This document shows, piece after piece, positions 24,456 through 31,715 of a stretch of 35,575 bases of DNA. A program made the position numbers and the translations under genes. The DNA comes from Flavobacteriales bacterium. GTDB lineage: Bacteria > Bacteroidota > Bacteroidia > NS11-12g > UBA955. The notes below the pieces were generated by a model. That model was not told the DNA's origin, did no database searches, and saw nothing but the letters and a program-made list of their open reading frames with translations. Position 1 is the stretch's first letter, and each line of letters begins with the position of its first letter. Location: assembly GCA_947463095.1 (NCBI GenBank), contig CANHRE010000024.1, forward strand, positions 1 to 35,575. The letters are read 5' to 3'.

Positions 24456-25327
24456 TGCCCGATACGGGAAATGCTGTTTTGCAGGAAATCCCGTTGCCGG
24501 GCAATTGCCAGGTATGGATGAAGCGGGATGACCTGATTCATCCCCTTATTTCCGGGAATAAATGGCGCAAACTGAGTTGTTACCTGGAAGCTGCGCGGGA
24601 ACAGGGAATACGCCACATCATCACCGCCGGCGGACCATTCAGCAATCATATTCTGGCTACGGCCTGCCTGTGCTCTGCCGCAGGTATATCATGCACCGCC
24701 CTGATTCGGGGCCGGCAGCAACCCGATAACCACTATAGGTTGATTGGTGCCCGATATGGTTTGGTGTCTGTATTCCTGAACCACGAGCAGTTTGAACAGC
24801 GTTTGGAATGGGTGAACATACACCACCCGGGAAAGGATGTGATGTTTATTGACGTGGGCGGTGCGGGTGATCTGGGTGTTGCTGGATGTGCTAGTATTTG
24901 GGATGAGTTCAGTTTCGTTCCGGATGCATTGTTGCTGGCAACTGCAACCGGCACCACCATGCAGGGTGTATTAATGGGAAGGGATGAACGCAAATTGTCC
25001 ACGAAGGTTATCGGAATCCCCGTATTGATGAATGAACCGGAACAAAGGGCTGCCTTAGAGGCGAAGGGGTATGAAAACTGGACTCTGGAAACTGGGTTTG
25101 AACGCGGAGGATTTGCCAGGGCCGATGAGTCGCTGATGCGGTTTATGGGCGCTGAAATACAAAGAACCAATATTCTTTTTGACCCGGTTTATACCGGGAA
25201 AGCCTGGATGGCATTACATGCCATGTTGGACGGTCATTTTTTTAATCCGGGTACTCGAGTGGTGTTTCTGCACACTGGAGGAACCCTGGGCCTGTTCAGC
25301 AGGCGCTACTTGGATTTTTTCCGCTGA
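24452..25327 (+). CDS. PLP-dependent deaminase, ACC deaminase / D-cysteine desulfhydrase family
   Basis: This 291-residue fold-type II PLP enzyme most likely releases ammonia and a keto acid from a small amino acid such as D-cysteine or 1-aminocyclopropane-1-carboxylate. Visible features are VWMKRDDLIHPLISGNKWRKL (PLP-binding Lys37 within GNKWRK), GGPFSNHILATA (the G...SNH loop that binds substrate carboxylate), the phosphate-cradle segment ATATGTTMQGV, and the closing HTGGTLGLF. The SNH triplet favours the D-cysteine desulfhydrase side of the family, but the exact substrate is not resolvable. The ATG overlaps the stop of the M1 peptidase gene. The last 22 bases overlap the 3' end of the convergent DUF1573 gene. 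Confidence 0.88.
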   Translation: MMPDTGNAVLQEIPLPGNCQVWMKRDDLIHPLISGNKWRKLSCYLEAAREQGIRHIITAGGPFSNHILATACLCSAAGISCTALIRGRQQPDNHYRLIGARYGLVSVFLNHEQFEQRLEWVNIHHPGKDVMFIDVGGAGDLGVAGCASIWDEFSFVPDALLLATATGTTMQGVLMGRDERKLSTKVIGIPVLMNEPEQRAALEAKGYENWTLETGFERGGFARADESLMRFMGAEIQRTNILFDPVYTGKAWMALHAMLDGHFFNPGTRVVFLHTGGTLGLFSRRYLDFFR

Positions 25328-25761
25328 CGTCGCGGTGCTTCAGGAATTACGGTCTGCGGTTTGGGTATTACGAAGCCAGTAATGCTGAGTTGTGCTTCTG
25401 CATAGGGGGATGCTTCCAGGGGATTGATGCTGTGATACAATACGTGCGCACTGCGCAGGAAGTAGCCTGGCCTGCCTTCGCTAAAGTATTGTAGGCTGAT
25501 GAGGTATGGTTTTCCAGGATAAAGGGTGTCCTTAGGATATGCTGCCACCGTACAGCCGCAGCCCGGCCAAACCTGATGAATAACAACCGGTGCCGTATCG
25601 CACACCTCAAAGCGGAATACAGCTTCAGTAACAGCACCTTCCTGCATGGTATCCATAGTATACAGCTTTTGTGCAAGGCATAAAAACCGAACCATAGCGG
25701 TATCTTGTGCCTTGCCTGCGGCAGGTATAAACAAAATCAGCAGTATTAGGGCGCGCAGCAT
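25306..25761 (-). CDS. DUF1573 family secreted protein (divergent copy)
   Basis: This is a 151-residue protein. MLRALILLILFIPAAGKAQ is a signal peptide. The mature part is one DUF1573 beta-sandwich: FRFEVCDTAPVVIHQVWPGCGCTVAAYPKDTLYPGK contains the hallmark (S/G)CGCT motif, and SEGRPGYFLRSAHVLYHS is the family's GRPG.F...... strand. It lacks the DFG. opening strand found in its neighbours, and its tail is basic (RRQRKKSK). It is the third of three DUF1573 genes in a row on the minus strand, separated from the second by a terminator. Function unknown; the cysteines suggest metal or redox chemistry, but that is inference. Confidence 0.85.
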   Translation of the reverse strand: MLRALILLILFIPAAGKAQDTAMVRFLCLAQKLYTMDTMQEGAVTEAVFRFEVCDTAPVVIHQVWPGCGCTVAAYPKDTLYPGKPYLISLQYFSEGRPGYFLRSAHVLYHSINPLEASPYAEAQLSITGFVIPKPQTVIPEAPRRQRKKSK

Positions 25762-25774
25762 GAGGTTTAAAAGT

Positions 25775-25800
25775 AAAGGCCTTCCAAGTGGAAGGCCTTT
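25775..25800 (-). terminator. Intrinsic terminator after the middle DUF1573 gene
   Basis: AAAGGCCTTCC (25775-25785) and GGAAGGCCTTT (25790-25800) form a perfect 11-base stem with a four-base loop. The minus-strand tail ACTTTTAAA is only moderately T-rich. The hairpin lies 16 bases after the stop of the gene ending at 25817 and 13 bases before the next DUF1573 start. Confidence 0.75.
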
Positions 25801-25816
25801 TATTGAGTGTAATAGT

Positions 25817-26236
25817 TCAGTTTACGATGACAGGTGATTTAGGTTTTTCGGGTTTCTGAATCACATTACCGGTGATGGTGATGGTGTAATTGCCGGCATC
25901 GGAATACACGCTGATGGTTTTGTGAAAAGAACCCGGACGACCTGCGCTGTTGTACTGAGCAGTGATCACGGCAGTCTGACCCGGAGCGATGGGCTCACGC
26001 GGCCATTTGGGCGTAGTGCAACCACAAGAAGCCTGAACATTAGACAATACCGCAGCCGCTTGTCCGGTGTTGGTGAACTTGAAATCGTAGGTAGCAATGG
26101 TGCCTTCGTACACGGTTCCAAAGTCATGCGACAATGTCTCGAATTTCAATAACTGGTTGTTTGGAGTTGTTTCGGTTTGGGCAAAAGAGCAAGAACCGAA
26201 ACCCAGGAGGGCAATGGAGAATAGGATATTTTTCAT
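25817..26236 (-). CDS. DUF1573 family secreted protein
   Basis: This is a 139-residue protein from the ATG at 26236. MKNILFSIALLGFGSCSFAQ is a signal peptide (SFAQ cleavage). The mature part is a single DUF1573 domain: FETLSHDFGTVYEGTIATYDF, VQASCGCTTPKWPREPIAPG with the SCGCT motif, and YNSAGRPGSFHKTISVYS. It is closely similar to the next upstream DUF1573 protein (the shared strings include SCGCTTP, WPREPIA and AGRPG), which indicates tandem duplication. The open frame extends five codons further up, but the ATG at 26236 begins the signal peptide. A partial box (GATGTTTG on the minus strand) lies a few bases before it. Confidence 0.92.
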   Translation of the reverse strand: MKNILFSIALLGFGSCSFAQTETTPNNQLLKFETLSHDFGTVYEGTIATYDFKFTNTGQAAAVLSNVQASCGCTTPKWPREPIAPGQTAVITAQYNSAGRPGSFHKTISVYSDAGNYTITITGNVIQKPEKPKSPVIVN

Positions 26237-26266
26237 AGGATTTGCAAACATCTTTTGTTGAGGCGA

Positions 26267-26776
26267 TTAATGCAACTGACCGCTGCCGTTGGGTGTATCG
26301 CTGCCGTTATTCTGCACGGTACCTTTAATTTTCAGTTCAACGGTTTTGCCACTGTAGGTCACGTAGATGGTCTTTTCGAAGTATCCGGGTCTGCCGGCTG
26401 TATTGTAAATCGCTTTGATTTCAGAATTTTGACCGGATGCGATGGGCTCGCGGGGCCATTCGGGTGTGGTACATCCGCATGAAGCGTGAACATCAGTTAA
26501 TACCACGGCTTCCGAGCCGTTGTTGCTGAATTTGAAAGAAACAATCGCCTGTGGGCCCATGTTCAGGTTACCAAAATCGTGTTCCATTTTTTCAAAGGCA
26601 ATGCTGGGTCCGGCCACCAATGCGGGTTTGGGATTGTTGGTAGAAGCGGGTGCTGCTTTGGCCTTTGCTTTGGAAGCCTTAGGAGCAGCTACTGGAACGG
26701 CTTTCGGGGTGTTTTGTGCATTCAATGCACCGGCAGCGATGATGCCTGCTGCCACGAATGTTAGTATTTTCTTCAT
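26267..26776 (-). CDS. DUF1573 family secreted protein with Ala/Lys/Pro-rich linker
   Basis: This is a 169-residue protein. MKKILTFVAAGIIAAGALNAQ is a signal peptide. A 35-residue linker rich in Ala, Lys and Pro (PVAAPKASKAKAKAAPAS) precedes one DUF1573 domain: FEKMEHDFGNLNMGPQAIVSF, VHASCGCTTPEWPREPIASG and YNTAGRPGYFEKTIYVTYSG. It is the likely parent or sister of the adjacent copy at 25817-26236. It is divergent from rsmA, whose start is 74 bases away. A near-consensus box (TTTCTTTG on the minus strand) lies in that gap. Function unknown. Confidence 0.92.
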   Translation of the reverse strand: MKKILTFVAAGIIAAGALNAQNTPKAVPVAAPKASKAKAKAAPASTNNPKPALVAGPSIAFEKMEHDFGNLNMGPQAIVSFKFSNNGSEAVVLTDVHASCGCTTPEWPREPIASGQNSEIKAIYNTAGRPGYFEKTIYVTYSGKTVELKIKGTVQNNGSDTPNGSGQLH

Positions 26777-26850
26777 AGGACTAAGTGTATTTTTGGCTCA
26801 AAGAAATACAATTTCCATACCAAAACGTCACCTTTGCCCCAACAGATAAC

Positions 26851-27627
26851 GTGAACAGGGTAAAACCCAAGAAACATCTCGGACAACATTTCCTGAATTC
26901 AGAGGCTATTGCAGGGGATATTGCAGCATTGGTGCCTGATTCTAGTGAGCGGGTTTTGGAGGTTGGTCCCGGTACCGGAATGTTGACGCGCTATCTGGCT
27001 GGCCGTTTCCCCGAACGTTTGTGGTGTGTGGAATTGGACAAAGAATCTGTGCAATGGCTGCAAGCGGTATCCTATCGTTCCAACTTTCAGCTCCTGGAAG
27101 CCGACATGCTTCACGCCGACTTAGGCCCCATCCTGGGAAATACGGGTCATGCCGCGGTGGTTGGAAATTTTCCTTATAACATCAGCAGTCAGATAGTGTT
27201 CAGGGTTTTGGAACACCGCGGGCAGGTATTTTGGTTTGGAGGGATGTTTCAGCGGGAAGTAGCCAGGCGGCTTTGCTCACCTCCCGGTTCAAAAGAATAC
27301 GGCATCCTTTCCGTGTTGTTGCAGGCGTATTATCAGTGCCAATATCAATTTACGGTCCACGAGGGTTCATTTACACCTCCGCCAAAGGTAAAATCAGGTG
27401 TGATTGCTTGTGTTAGAAAGGAAACAGATGTTCCGGCTTGCACCTGGGAATCCTTGAAACTGGTGGTGAAAACGGCTTTTAACCAGCGCCGTAAAACACT
27501 GTCGAATGCATTGAAACCATTGGCGCTTGATTTACCGGTTGAACTGTCGCGGCTTCGCGCGGAACAACTTGGCTGGAAGGAATTTGAAACTCTGGCGCTG
27601 CAATTAGACACAATAAAAACGCGTTGA
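26851..27627 (+). CDS. rsmA: 16S rRNA dimethyladenosine transferase (KsgA)
   Basis: RsmA dimethylates two adjacent adenines near the 3' end of 16S rRNA during 30S assembly. The 258 residues from GTG at 26851 start VKPKKHLGQHFLNSEAIA, the normal family N-terminus. The SAM-binding loop VLEVGPGTGMLTRYLA, the acidic VELDKE, the ADML strand and the catalytic VGNFPYNISSQ (motif IV, N(L/F)PYN) are all present, as is the C-terminal AFNQRRKTLSNAL. An upstream GTG at 26785 would add 22 residues of no protein character. The gap upstream holds CACCTTTG, a near-match to the -7 box. The gene sits between DUF1573 genes without an obvious functional link. Confidence 0.96.
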   Translation: MNRVKPKKHLGQHFLNSEAIAGDIAALVPDSSERVLEVGPGTGMLTRYLAGRFPERLWCVELDKESVQWLQAVSYRSNFQLLEADMLHADLGPILGNTGHAAVVGNFPYNISSQIVFRVLEHRGQVFWFGGMFQREVARRLCSPPGSKEYGILSVLLQAYYQCQYQFTVHEGSFTPPPKVKSGVIACVRKETDVPACTWESLKLVVKTAFNQRRKTLSNALKPLALDLPVELSRLRAEQLGWKEFETLALQLDTIKTR

Positions 27628-27677
27628 TGGATTATCGGTCTGGTTTTTGCCAACGGTATATGTAAGGTTTGCTGCTG

Positions 27678-29081
27678 ATGAAGAATGTTCGACTATGGCT
27701 AACGGTTCTTGGGTTTATGGCCGCTCTTGCTGCGCAGGCACAGCAAATTTCCATAGACCGGAACATGTGGGACTTCGGCTCGGTGAATTTCTGGAAGAAC
27801 GATACAGCACGTTTTCAGATCAGAAATGCGGGTATGAAACCATTGGTGTTTCTTCCAGTGTTTTACAACGAAGACTATCGGGTTACCTTTTCTTCCAAAA
27901 GCCTTGAGCCGGGCGAAACCGGAACGGTTTCTATTATTTATTACGCCAGGGTAAAGGGACCTTTCAGCCGCGAAGTACCTGTTTATGTGAACCTCAGGAA
28001 TGAGCCCATCACCTTCCAGTTAAAGGGATGGATCAAAGGGTTTAACCCAGACGCTCAATTGCGCTGTCCTACGGTGAACAGCGGCGCAGCAAGCAGCGAT
28101 GACCTCAGCAAAGTGTTTACCATTGAGGTGCGCAACCGCCTTACAGACCAGATTTTGCAACCTGAACATATTCTTGTTCAATACAAATCAGGCAGGCGCG
28201 TAGCATTGGAGCGCAGCGGTTACACATATGAAATGTTGATTCCCCCAGGCCAGTATTTGGTGGACGTGCGCAAACAGGGGTATTCGGATTACTATGCAGC
28301 GGTTACTCTGGAAGCCTACCGCAAGCTGATGGTGGTTTATCTGGATCCCGTGGAAGAACCTCCGGTAGTGGTGCTTTCTCCACCTATTGAACGCGTGCCT
28401 GAACCTTCGCCCATAAAAACAGGTGAAGTGCTGCCCGCAATACCCCCGGAACCTATACCGGTGGAATCAAAACCCCAGAACGACAGCTATGACGAGGTTC
28501 CGCTGAAACTTGACCCCCGCCTGCATCACGCCAACAACATTGTGATGGTGCTGGATGTGAGTTATTCCATGAAAAAAGAGGATAAGCTTATACACCTGAA
28601 AACTGCCATGAGCAGGATGGCGCAAGCCTTGCGTCCCATGGATAAGGTAACCCTCATTACCATGGCCGGAACCGCTTCCATGATTTTTTCGCCCACCTGG
28701 ATTCAAAAACCCGACAGCCTGCTGCAACTTATTGATCGGTTGGCCCCTGCGGGAGGCACCAATGGAGCCGCTGCCATCCGCCTGGCTTATGCCACAGCGC
28801 TCAAAGAAAAGATTGAAGGCGGAAACAACCAGGTGATTGTGGCTACTGATGGGGTGTTCACAGCAGGAACCATGAGCAATGACGATTTACTGAAGCTGGT
28901 AGCCGATTACCGCAACAAGGGAATTATGCTCAGTGCCATAGGCTTTGGAAACGCCTTGAAACCTTTGGAATTTTTGCAACAGGTGGCAACAGCCGGCGGT
29001 GGCGACTACCTTCATGTTCAGAATCAAACCGTTGCCGAAAGTGGTCTGGTGGAACAGTTGAAACGCCAAAGCAGGAAGTGA
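27678..29081 (+). CDS. Secreted protein with DUF1573-like N-terminal domain and von Willebrand A domain
   Basis: This is a 467-residue protein from the ATG at 27678 (a TTG three codons earlier is possible). The signal peptide ends in ALAAQAQ. Residues about 22-120 resemble DUF1573: ISIDRNMWDFGSVNFWKNDTARFQIRN has the DFG. opening, and SLEPGETGTVSIIYYA is the later strand, but the CGCT cysteines are absent. A beta-rich PEGA-like segment follows (YEMLIPPGQYLVDVRKQGY), then a Pro/Glu-rich linker. Residues about 285-460 are a VWA domain with an intact MIDAS metal site: DVSYS, the Thr of GGTNGA, and ATDGVF. It probably binds a partner in a metal-dependent way in the periplasm or outer envelope. 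A partial promoter box (AAGGTTTG) lies six bases before the ATG. Confidence 0.85.
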   Translation: MKNVRLWLTVLGFMAALAAQAQQISIDRNMWDFGSVNFWKNDTARFQIRNAGMKPLVFLPVFYNEDYRVTFSSKSLEPGETGTVSIIYYARVKGPFSREVPVYVNLRNEPITFQLKGWIKGFNPDAQLRCPTVNSGAASSDDLSKVFTIEVRNRLTDQILQPEHILVQYKSGRRVALERSGYTYEMLIPPGQYLVDVRKQGYSDYYAAVTLEAYRKLMVVYLDPVEEPPVVVLSPPIERVPEPSPIKTGEVLPAIPPEPIPVESKPQNDSYDEVPLKLDPRLHHANNIVMVLDVSYSMKKEDKLIHLKTAMSRMAQALRPMDKVTLITMAGTASMIFSPTWIQKPDSLLQLIDRLAPAGGTNGAAAIRLAYATALKEKIEGGNNQVIVATDGVFTAGTMSNDDLLKLVADYRNKGIMLSAIGFGNALKPLEFLQQVATAGGGDYLHVQNQTVAESGLVEQLKRQSRK

Positions 29082-29082
29082 T

Positions 29083-29090
29083 TATATTTG
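29083..29090 (+). promoter_or_regulatory. -7 promoter box of the DUF2461-GNAT pair
   Basis: TATATTTG is a full match to TAnnTTTG, two bases after the stop of the VWA gene and six bases before the ATG at 29097. It supports that ATG as the start and predicts a nearly leaderless transcript. Confidence 0.5.
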
Positions 29091-29096
29091 GATCCG

Positions 29097-29759
29097 ATGA
29101 AAGGGTTGATAAGCGCTGATTTTTTCGAATTCTTCATCGGTCTTGCCCAAAATAACCGCAAATCGTGGTTTGATGAACACCGCTCTGAGTATGAGCAATG
29201 GGTAAAGCAACCATTTCACGAACTGGTTTCGGCAATGCAGGAACAATTGGGACCTCCCTATGCAGAGCAAAGAACGTCTGACCTAATCTTTCGCATCAAC
29301 AGGGATATACGTTTCGCAAAAAATAAAGAACCCTATAAGTTGCATATGGCCGCAGCGTTTTCACCAATGGGAAAAAAGGACATGATGCACCCTGGGTTTT
29401 ATGTTCAGATTGGGGTAGAGCAGTGTGCTGTTTATATGGGTATCTACAATCCTGACCCAGTTACTGTGGAGCGAATCCGGCAGCACCTCGCAGCGAATCC
29501 GGAGGAGCTGAAAAAGCAATTACAAGCACCTCTTTTCAAGAAGTTCTTCGGCAGGATACAAGGCGAATCTCAGAAGCGCATGGCTGCAAGCCTGGCAGCA
29601 GCTGCAAGTAAGGAGCCGCTGATTGCGCACAAGCAATGGTATTACGCCTATGAATTTGAACCTGAAACGCTGATTGATCAGGATTGCCTATCCTTTGTGA
29701 TGAAAGCCTATCAGGCAGGCAAGCCCATGAATGATTTTCTGATGCGCGCATGGAGCTGA
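29097..29759 (+). CDS. DUF2461 (TIGR02453) family protein
   Basis: This is a 220-residue protein of unknown function found widely in bacteria and fungi. Family signatures are FFEFFIGLAQNNRKSWFDEHR near the N-terminus, the block RINRDIRFAKNKEPYKLHMAA, and HPGFYVQIGVEQCAVYMGIY. No signal peptide or membrane segment is present. The start could also be TTG at 29088, but that codon lies inside the promoter box, so ATG at 29097 is preferred. Its last ten bases overlap the start of the acetyltransferase gene. Confidence 0.9.
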   Translation: MKGLISADFFEFFIGLAQNNRKSWFDEHRSEYEQWVKQPFHELVSAMQEQLGPPYAEQRTSDLIFRINRDIRFAKNKEPYKLHMAAAFSPMGKKDMMHPGFYVQIGVEQCAVYMGIYNPDPVTVERIRQHLAANPEELKKQLQAPLFKKFFGRIQGESQKRMAASLAAAASKEPLIAHKQWYYAYEFEPETLIDQDCLSFVMKAYQAGKPMNDFLMRAWS

Positions 29760-30304
29760 TCCATCAATATAACATCAGGCCTGCTGCTATTGCCGATGTG
29801 CCGGCCATGCTGGATATTTATGCTCCTTTTGTTCGGGATACAGCCATCACGTTTGAATATGAAGTGCCGCAAATAGCTGAATTTGAAGATCGGCTGAGGT
29901 ACGTCACCTTGCATTACCCTTGGCTGGTTGCGGTTTATGAGGGGAAGCTGGCGGGCTATGCTTATGCCGTGCGTTTCAGAGAGCGTGCCGCCTATCAGTG
30001 GTGCTGCGAGTGTTCTGTATACATACATCCGGATTTTCGCCGAAAGGGACTGGCTACACGATTATACGGGCACTTGTTCCAGGAATTGAAGCAGCGCGGT
30101 TTCATCAATGTATATGCCGTGATTACGCTGCCAAATCCGGAAAGTGTGGCTTTGCACGAGCACCTCGGTTTTGAGTCCGCCGGCATATTGAGAAATTCAG
30201 GATATAAGTTGGATGCCTGGCATGATGTGTTCATCATGGAGCGCTTTCTGGACCGCCATCCCGAGCATCCAACATTACCGAATTTACACCGGAACATCGG
30301 TTGA
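29750..30304 (+). CDS. GNAT N-acetyltransferase, phosphinothricin acetyltransferase-like
   Basis: This 184-residue enzyme should transfer an acetyl group from acetyl-CoA to an amine. The start NIRPAAIADVPAMLDIYAPF and TAITFEYEVP resemble the Pat/Bar and MnaT-like subgroup, which acetylates methionine-analogue amino acids such as phosphinothricin or methionine sulfoximine. The acetyl-CoA binding motif A is VYIHPDFRRKGLATRLY, and ALHEHLGFESAG is the usual motif B. Substrate is inferred from the subgroup only. The ATG overlaps the upstream gene by ten bases, so translation is probably coupled. It converges with der, with 15 bases between stops. Confidence 0.9.
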   Translation: MELIHQYNIRPAAIADVPAMLDIYAPFVRDTAITFEYEVPQIAEFEDRLRYVTLHYPWLVAVYEGKLAGYAYAVRFRERAAYQWCCECSVYIHPDFRRKGLATRLYGHLFQELKQRGFINVYAVITLPNPESVALHEHLGFESAGILRNSGYKLDAWHDVFIMERFLDRHPEHPTLPNLHRNIG

Positions 30305-30319
30305 TGCTTCTTTAACGGA

Positions 30320-31642
30320 TTACTTCTCTCTAAAAAACAGGCTGATGGGTACGCCGGTGAAATCAAACTCTTCGCGCAGCTTGTTTTCGAGGTAGCGTTT
30401 GTATGAATCGGCCACGTATTGGGGAAGATTGCAAAACAAGGCAAAGGCTACACGCTTGCTGTGAAGCTGCGTAACGTATTTGATTTTTACGAACTTGCCT
30501 TTTCTGCTTGGCGGGGGATAGTGTTCAATAACCGGTAGCAGGAAATCATTCAGCACCCTGGTTGTAATGCGGCGTTGCATGTTTTCATAAACATGCATCA
30601 CTTCTTCCAAAGCCTGATAGATGCGCTGTTTGTTTTGCGCAGAAATGAAGATGATAGGCACATCGGTAAAGGGTTCCAGCTTTTCGCGGATGTCTTCCTG
30701 ATAATCCTTCATGGTATTGGTTTCCTTTTCTATCAGGTCCCATTTATTCACCAGAATAACAATGCCTTTCCCGTTGCGGTGTGCTAGCCAGAACAGATTC
30801 AGGTCCTGCGCTTCCGGACCCTGGGTGGCATCAAGCATAATCACAACCACATCGGCTTCTTCCAGGGCGCGCAGCGAGCGCATCACAGAGTAAAACTCGA
30901 TATTTTCCTGCACCTTGCTCTTCTTACGGATGCCTGCGGTATCTACCAGCAACAGGTCTTTTCCGAAAGCTTTGTAATGTGTATGGATGCTATCGCGGGT
31001 GGTTCCGGCAATGCTGGTAACGATGTTGCGGTCTTGACCTATCAACGCATTCACAAACGAAGATTTTCCCACATTTGGCCTGCCTACCACCGCAATTTTT
31101 GGGATGTTGGCCTGTTCTTCCGGAACCGGAAGTTGTTCGGCTTCATCTTCCTTAATTAATTCTACGAGGCGGTCGAGCAGTTCACCGGTTCCGCTGCCTG
31201 TAATGGCCGAAATATCAAATACATCTTTAAAACCGAGGGTGAAAAATTGAGCCGCTTGTGGAATATTCTTAGGGCTATCGACCTTATTTACCACCATGAG
31301 CACAGATTTTCCTGCGCGCCTGAGCACATCGGCGAAGGCTTCATCCAGTGGATGAATATCCGTGGTAACATCTACCACGAAAAGCAATACTGCCGATTCT
31401 TCAATGGCAATATGCACCTGTTCCCGTATGGCTTTTTCAAATACATCGTTGCTTTCGGGCACAAAACCGCCCGTATCGACCACCATGAATGAGGTGCCGT
31501 TCCAGTCGCTTTCCCCATAATGACGGTCGCGCGTTACGCCACTCACGTCATCCACAATTGCTTTTCGTTCGCCTGTAAGCCTGTTGAACAGGGTGCTTTT
31601 TCCAACATTCGGTCGGCCTACAATGGCTACTATCCTGTTCAT
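30320..31642 (-). CDS. der: Ribosome-assembly GTPase Der (EngA)
   Basis: Der has two tandem GTPase domains and assists 50S subunit assembly. The 440 residues carry GRPNVGKSTLFNRL with DTGGF and NKVD in domain 1, GRPNVGKSSFVNAL with DTAGI and NKWD in domain 2, then the C-terminal KH-like domain (PPPSRKGKFVKIKYVTQ). The open frame extends 11 codons upstream, but the ATG at 31642 starts MNRIVAIVGRPNVGKS, the normal N-terminus. A perfect -7 box lies ten bases before this ATG. It is divergent from the giant exported protein gene. Confidence 0.97.
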   Translation of the reverse strand: MNRIVAIVGRPNVGKSTLFNRLTGERKAIVDDVSGVTRDRHYGESDWNGTSFMVVDTGGFVPESNDVFEKAIREQVHIAIEESAVLLFVVDVTTDIHPLDEAFADVLRRAGKSVLMVVNKVDSPKNIPQAAQFFTLGFKDVFDISAITGSGTGELLDRLVELIKEDEAEQLPVPEEQANIPKIAVVGRPNVGKSSFVNALIGQDRNIVTSIAGTTRDSIHTHYKAFGKDLLLVDTAGIRKKSKVQENIEFYSVMRSLRALEEADVVVIMLDATQGPEAQDLNLFWLAHRNGKGIVILVNKWDLIEKETNTMKDYQEDIREKLEPFTDVPIIFISAQNKQRIYQALEEVMHVYENMQRRITTRVLNDFLLPVIEHYPPPSRKGKFVKIKYVTQLHSKRVAFALFCNLPQYVADSYKRYLENKLREEFDFTGVPISLFFREK

Positions 31643-31652
31643 AATTGAACTG

Positions 31653-31660
31653 CAAAGGTA
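31653..31660 (-). promoter_or_regulatory. -7 promoter box of der
   Basis: The minus strand reads TACCTTTG, a full match to TAnnTTTG, ten bases before the der ATG. It faces the divergent box of the giant gene at 31700-31707, 39 bases away, so the two -33 regions would overlap. No -33 TTG is visible. Confidence 0.5.
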
Positions 31661-31699
31661 GCGCCCCTGTTTCATTTACCCCTTTTACTTATAAATTCC

Positions 31700-31707
31700 T
31701 AAATTTG
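31700..31707 (+). promoter_or_regulatory. -7 promoter box of the giant exported protein gene
   Basis: TAAATTTG is a full match to TAnnTTTG, eight bases before the GTG at 31716. Its position supports that GTG as the start codon, because an in-frame stop at 31692-31694 excludes anything much further upstream. Confidence 0.45.
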
Positions 31708-31715
31708 AAGTTGTT

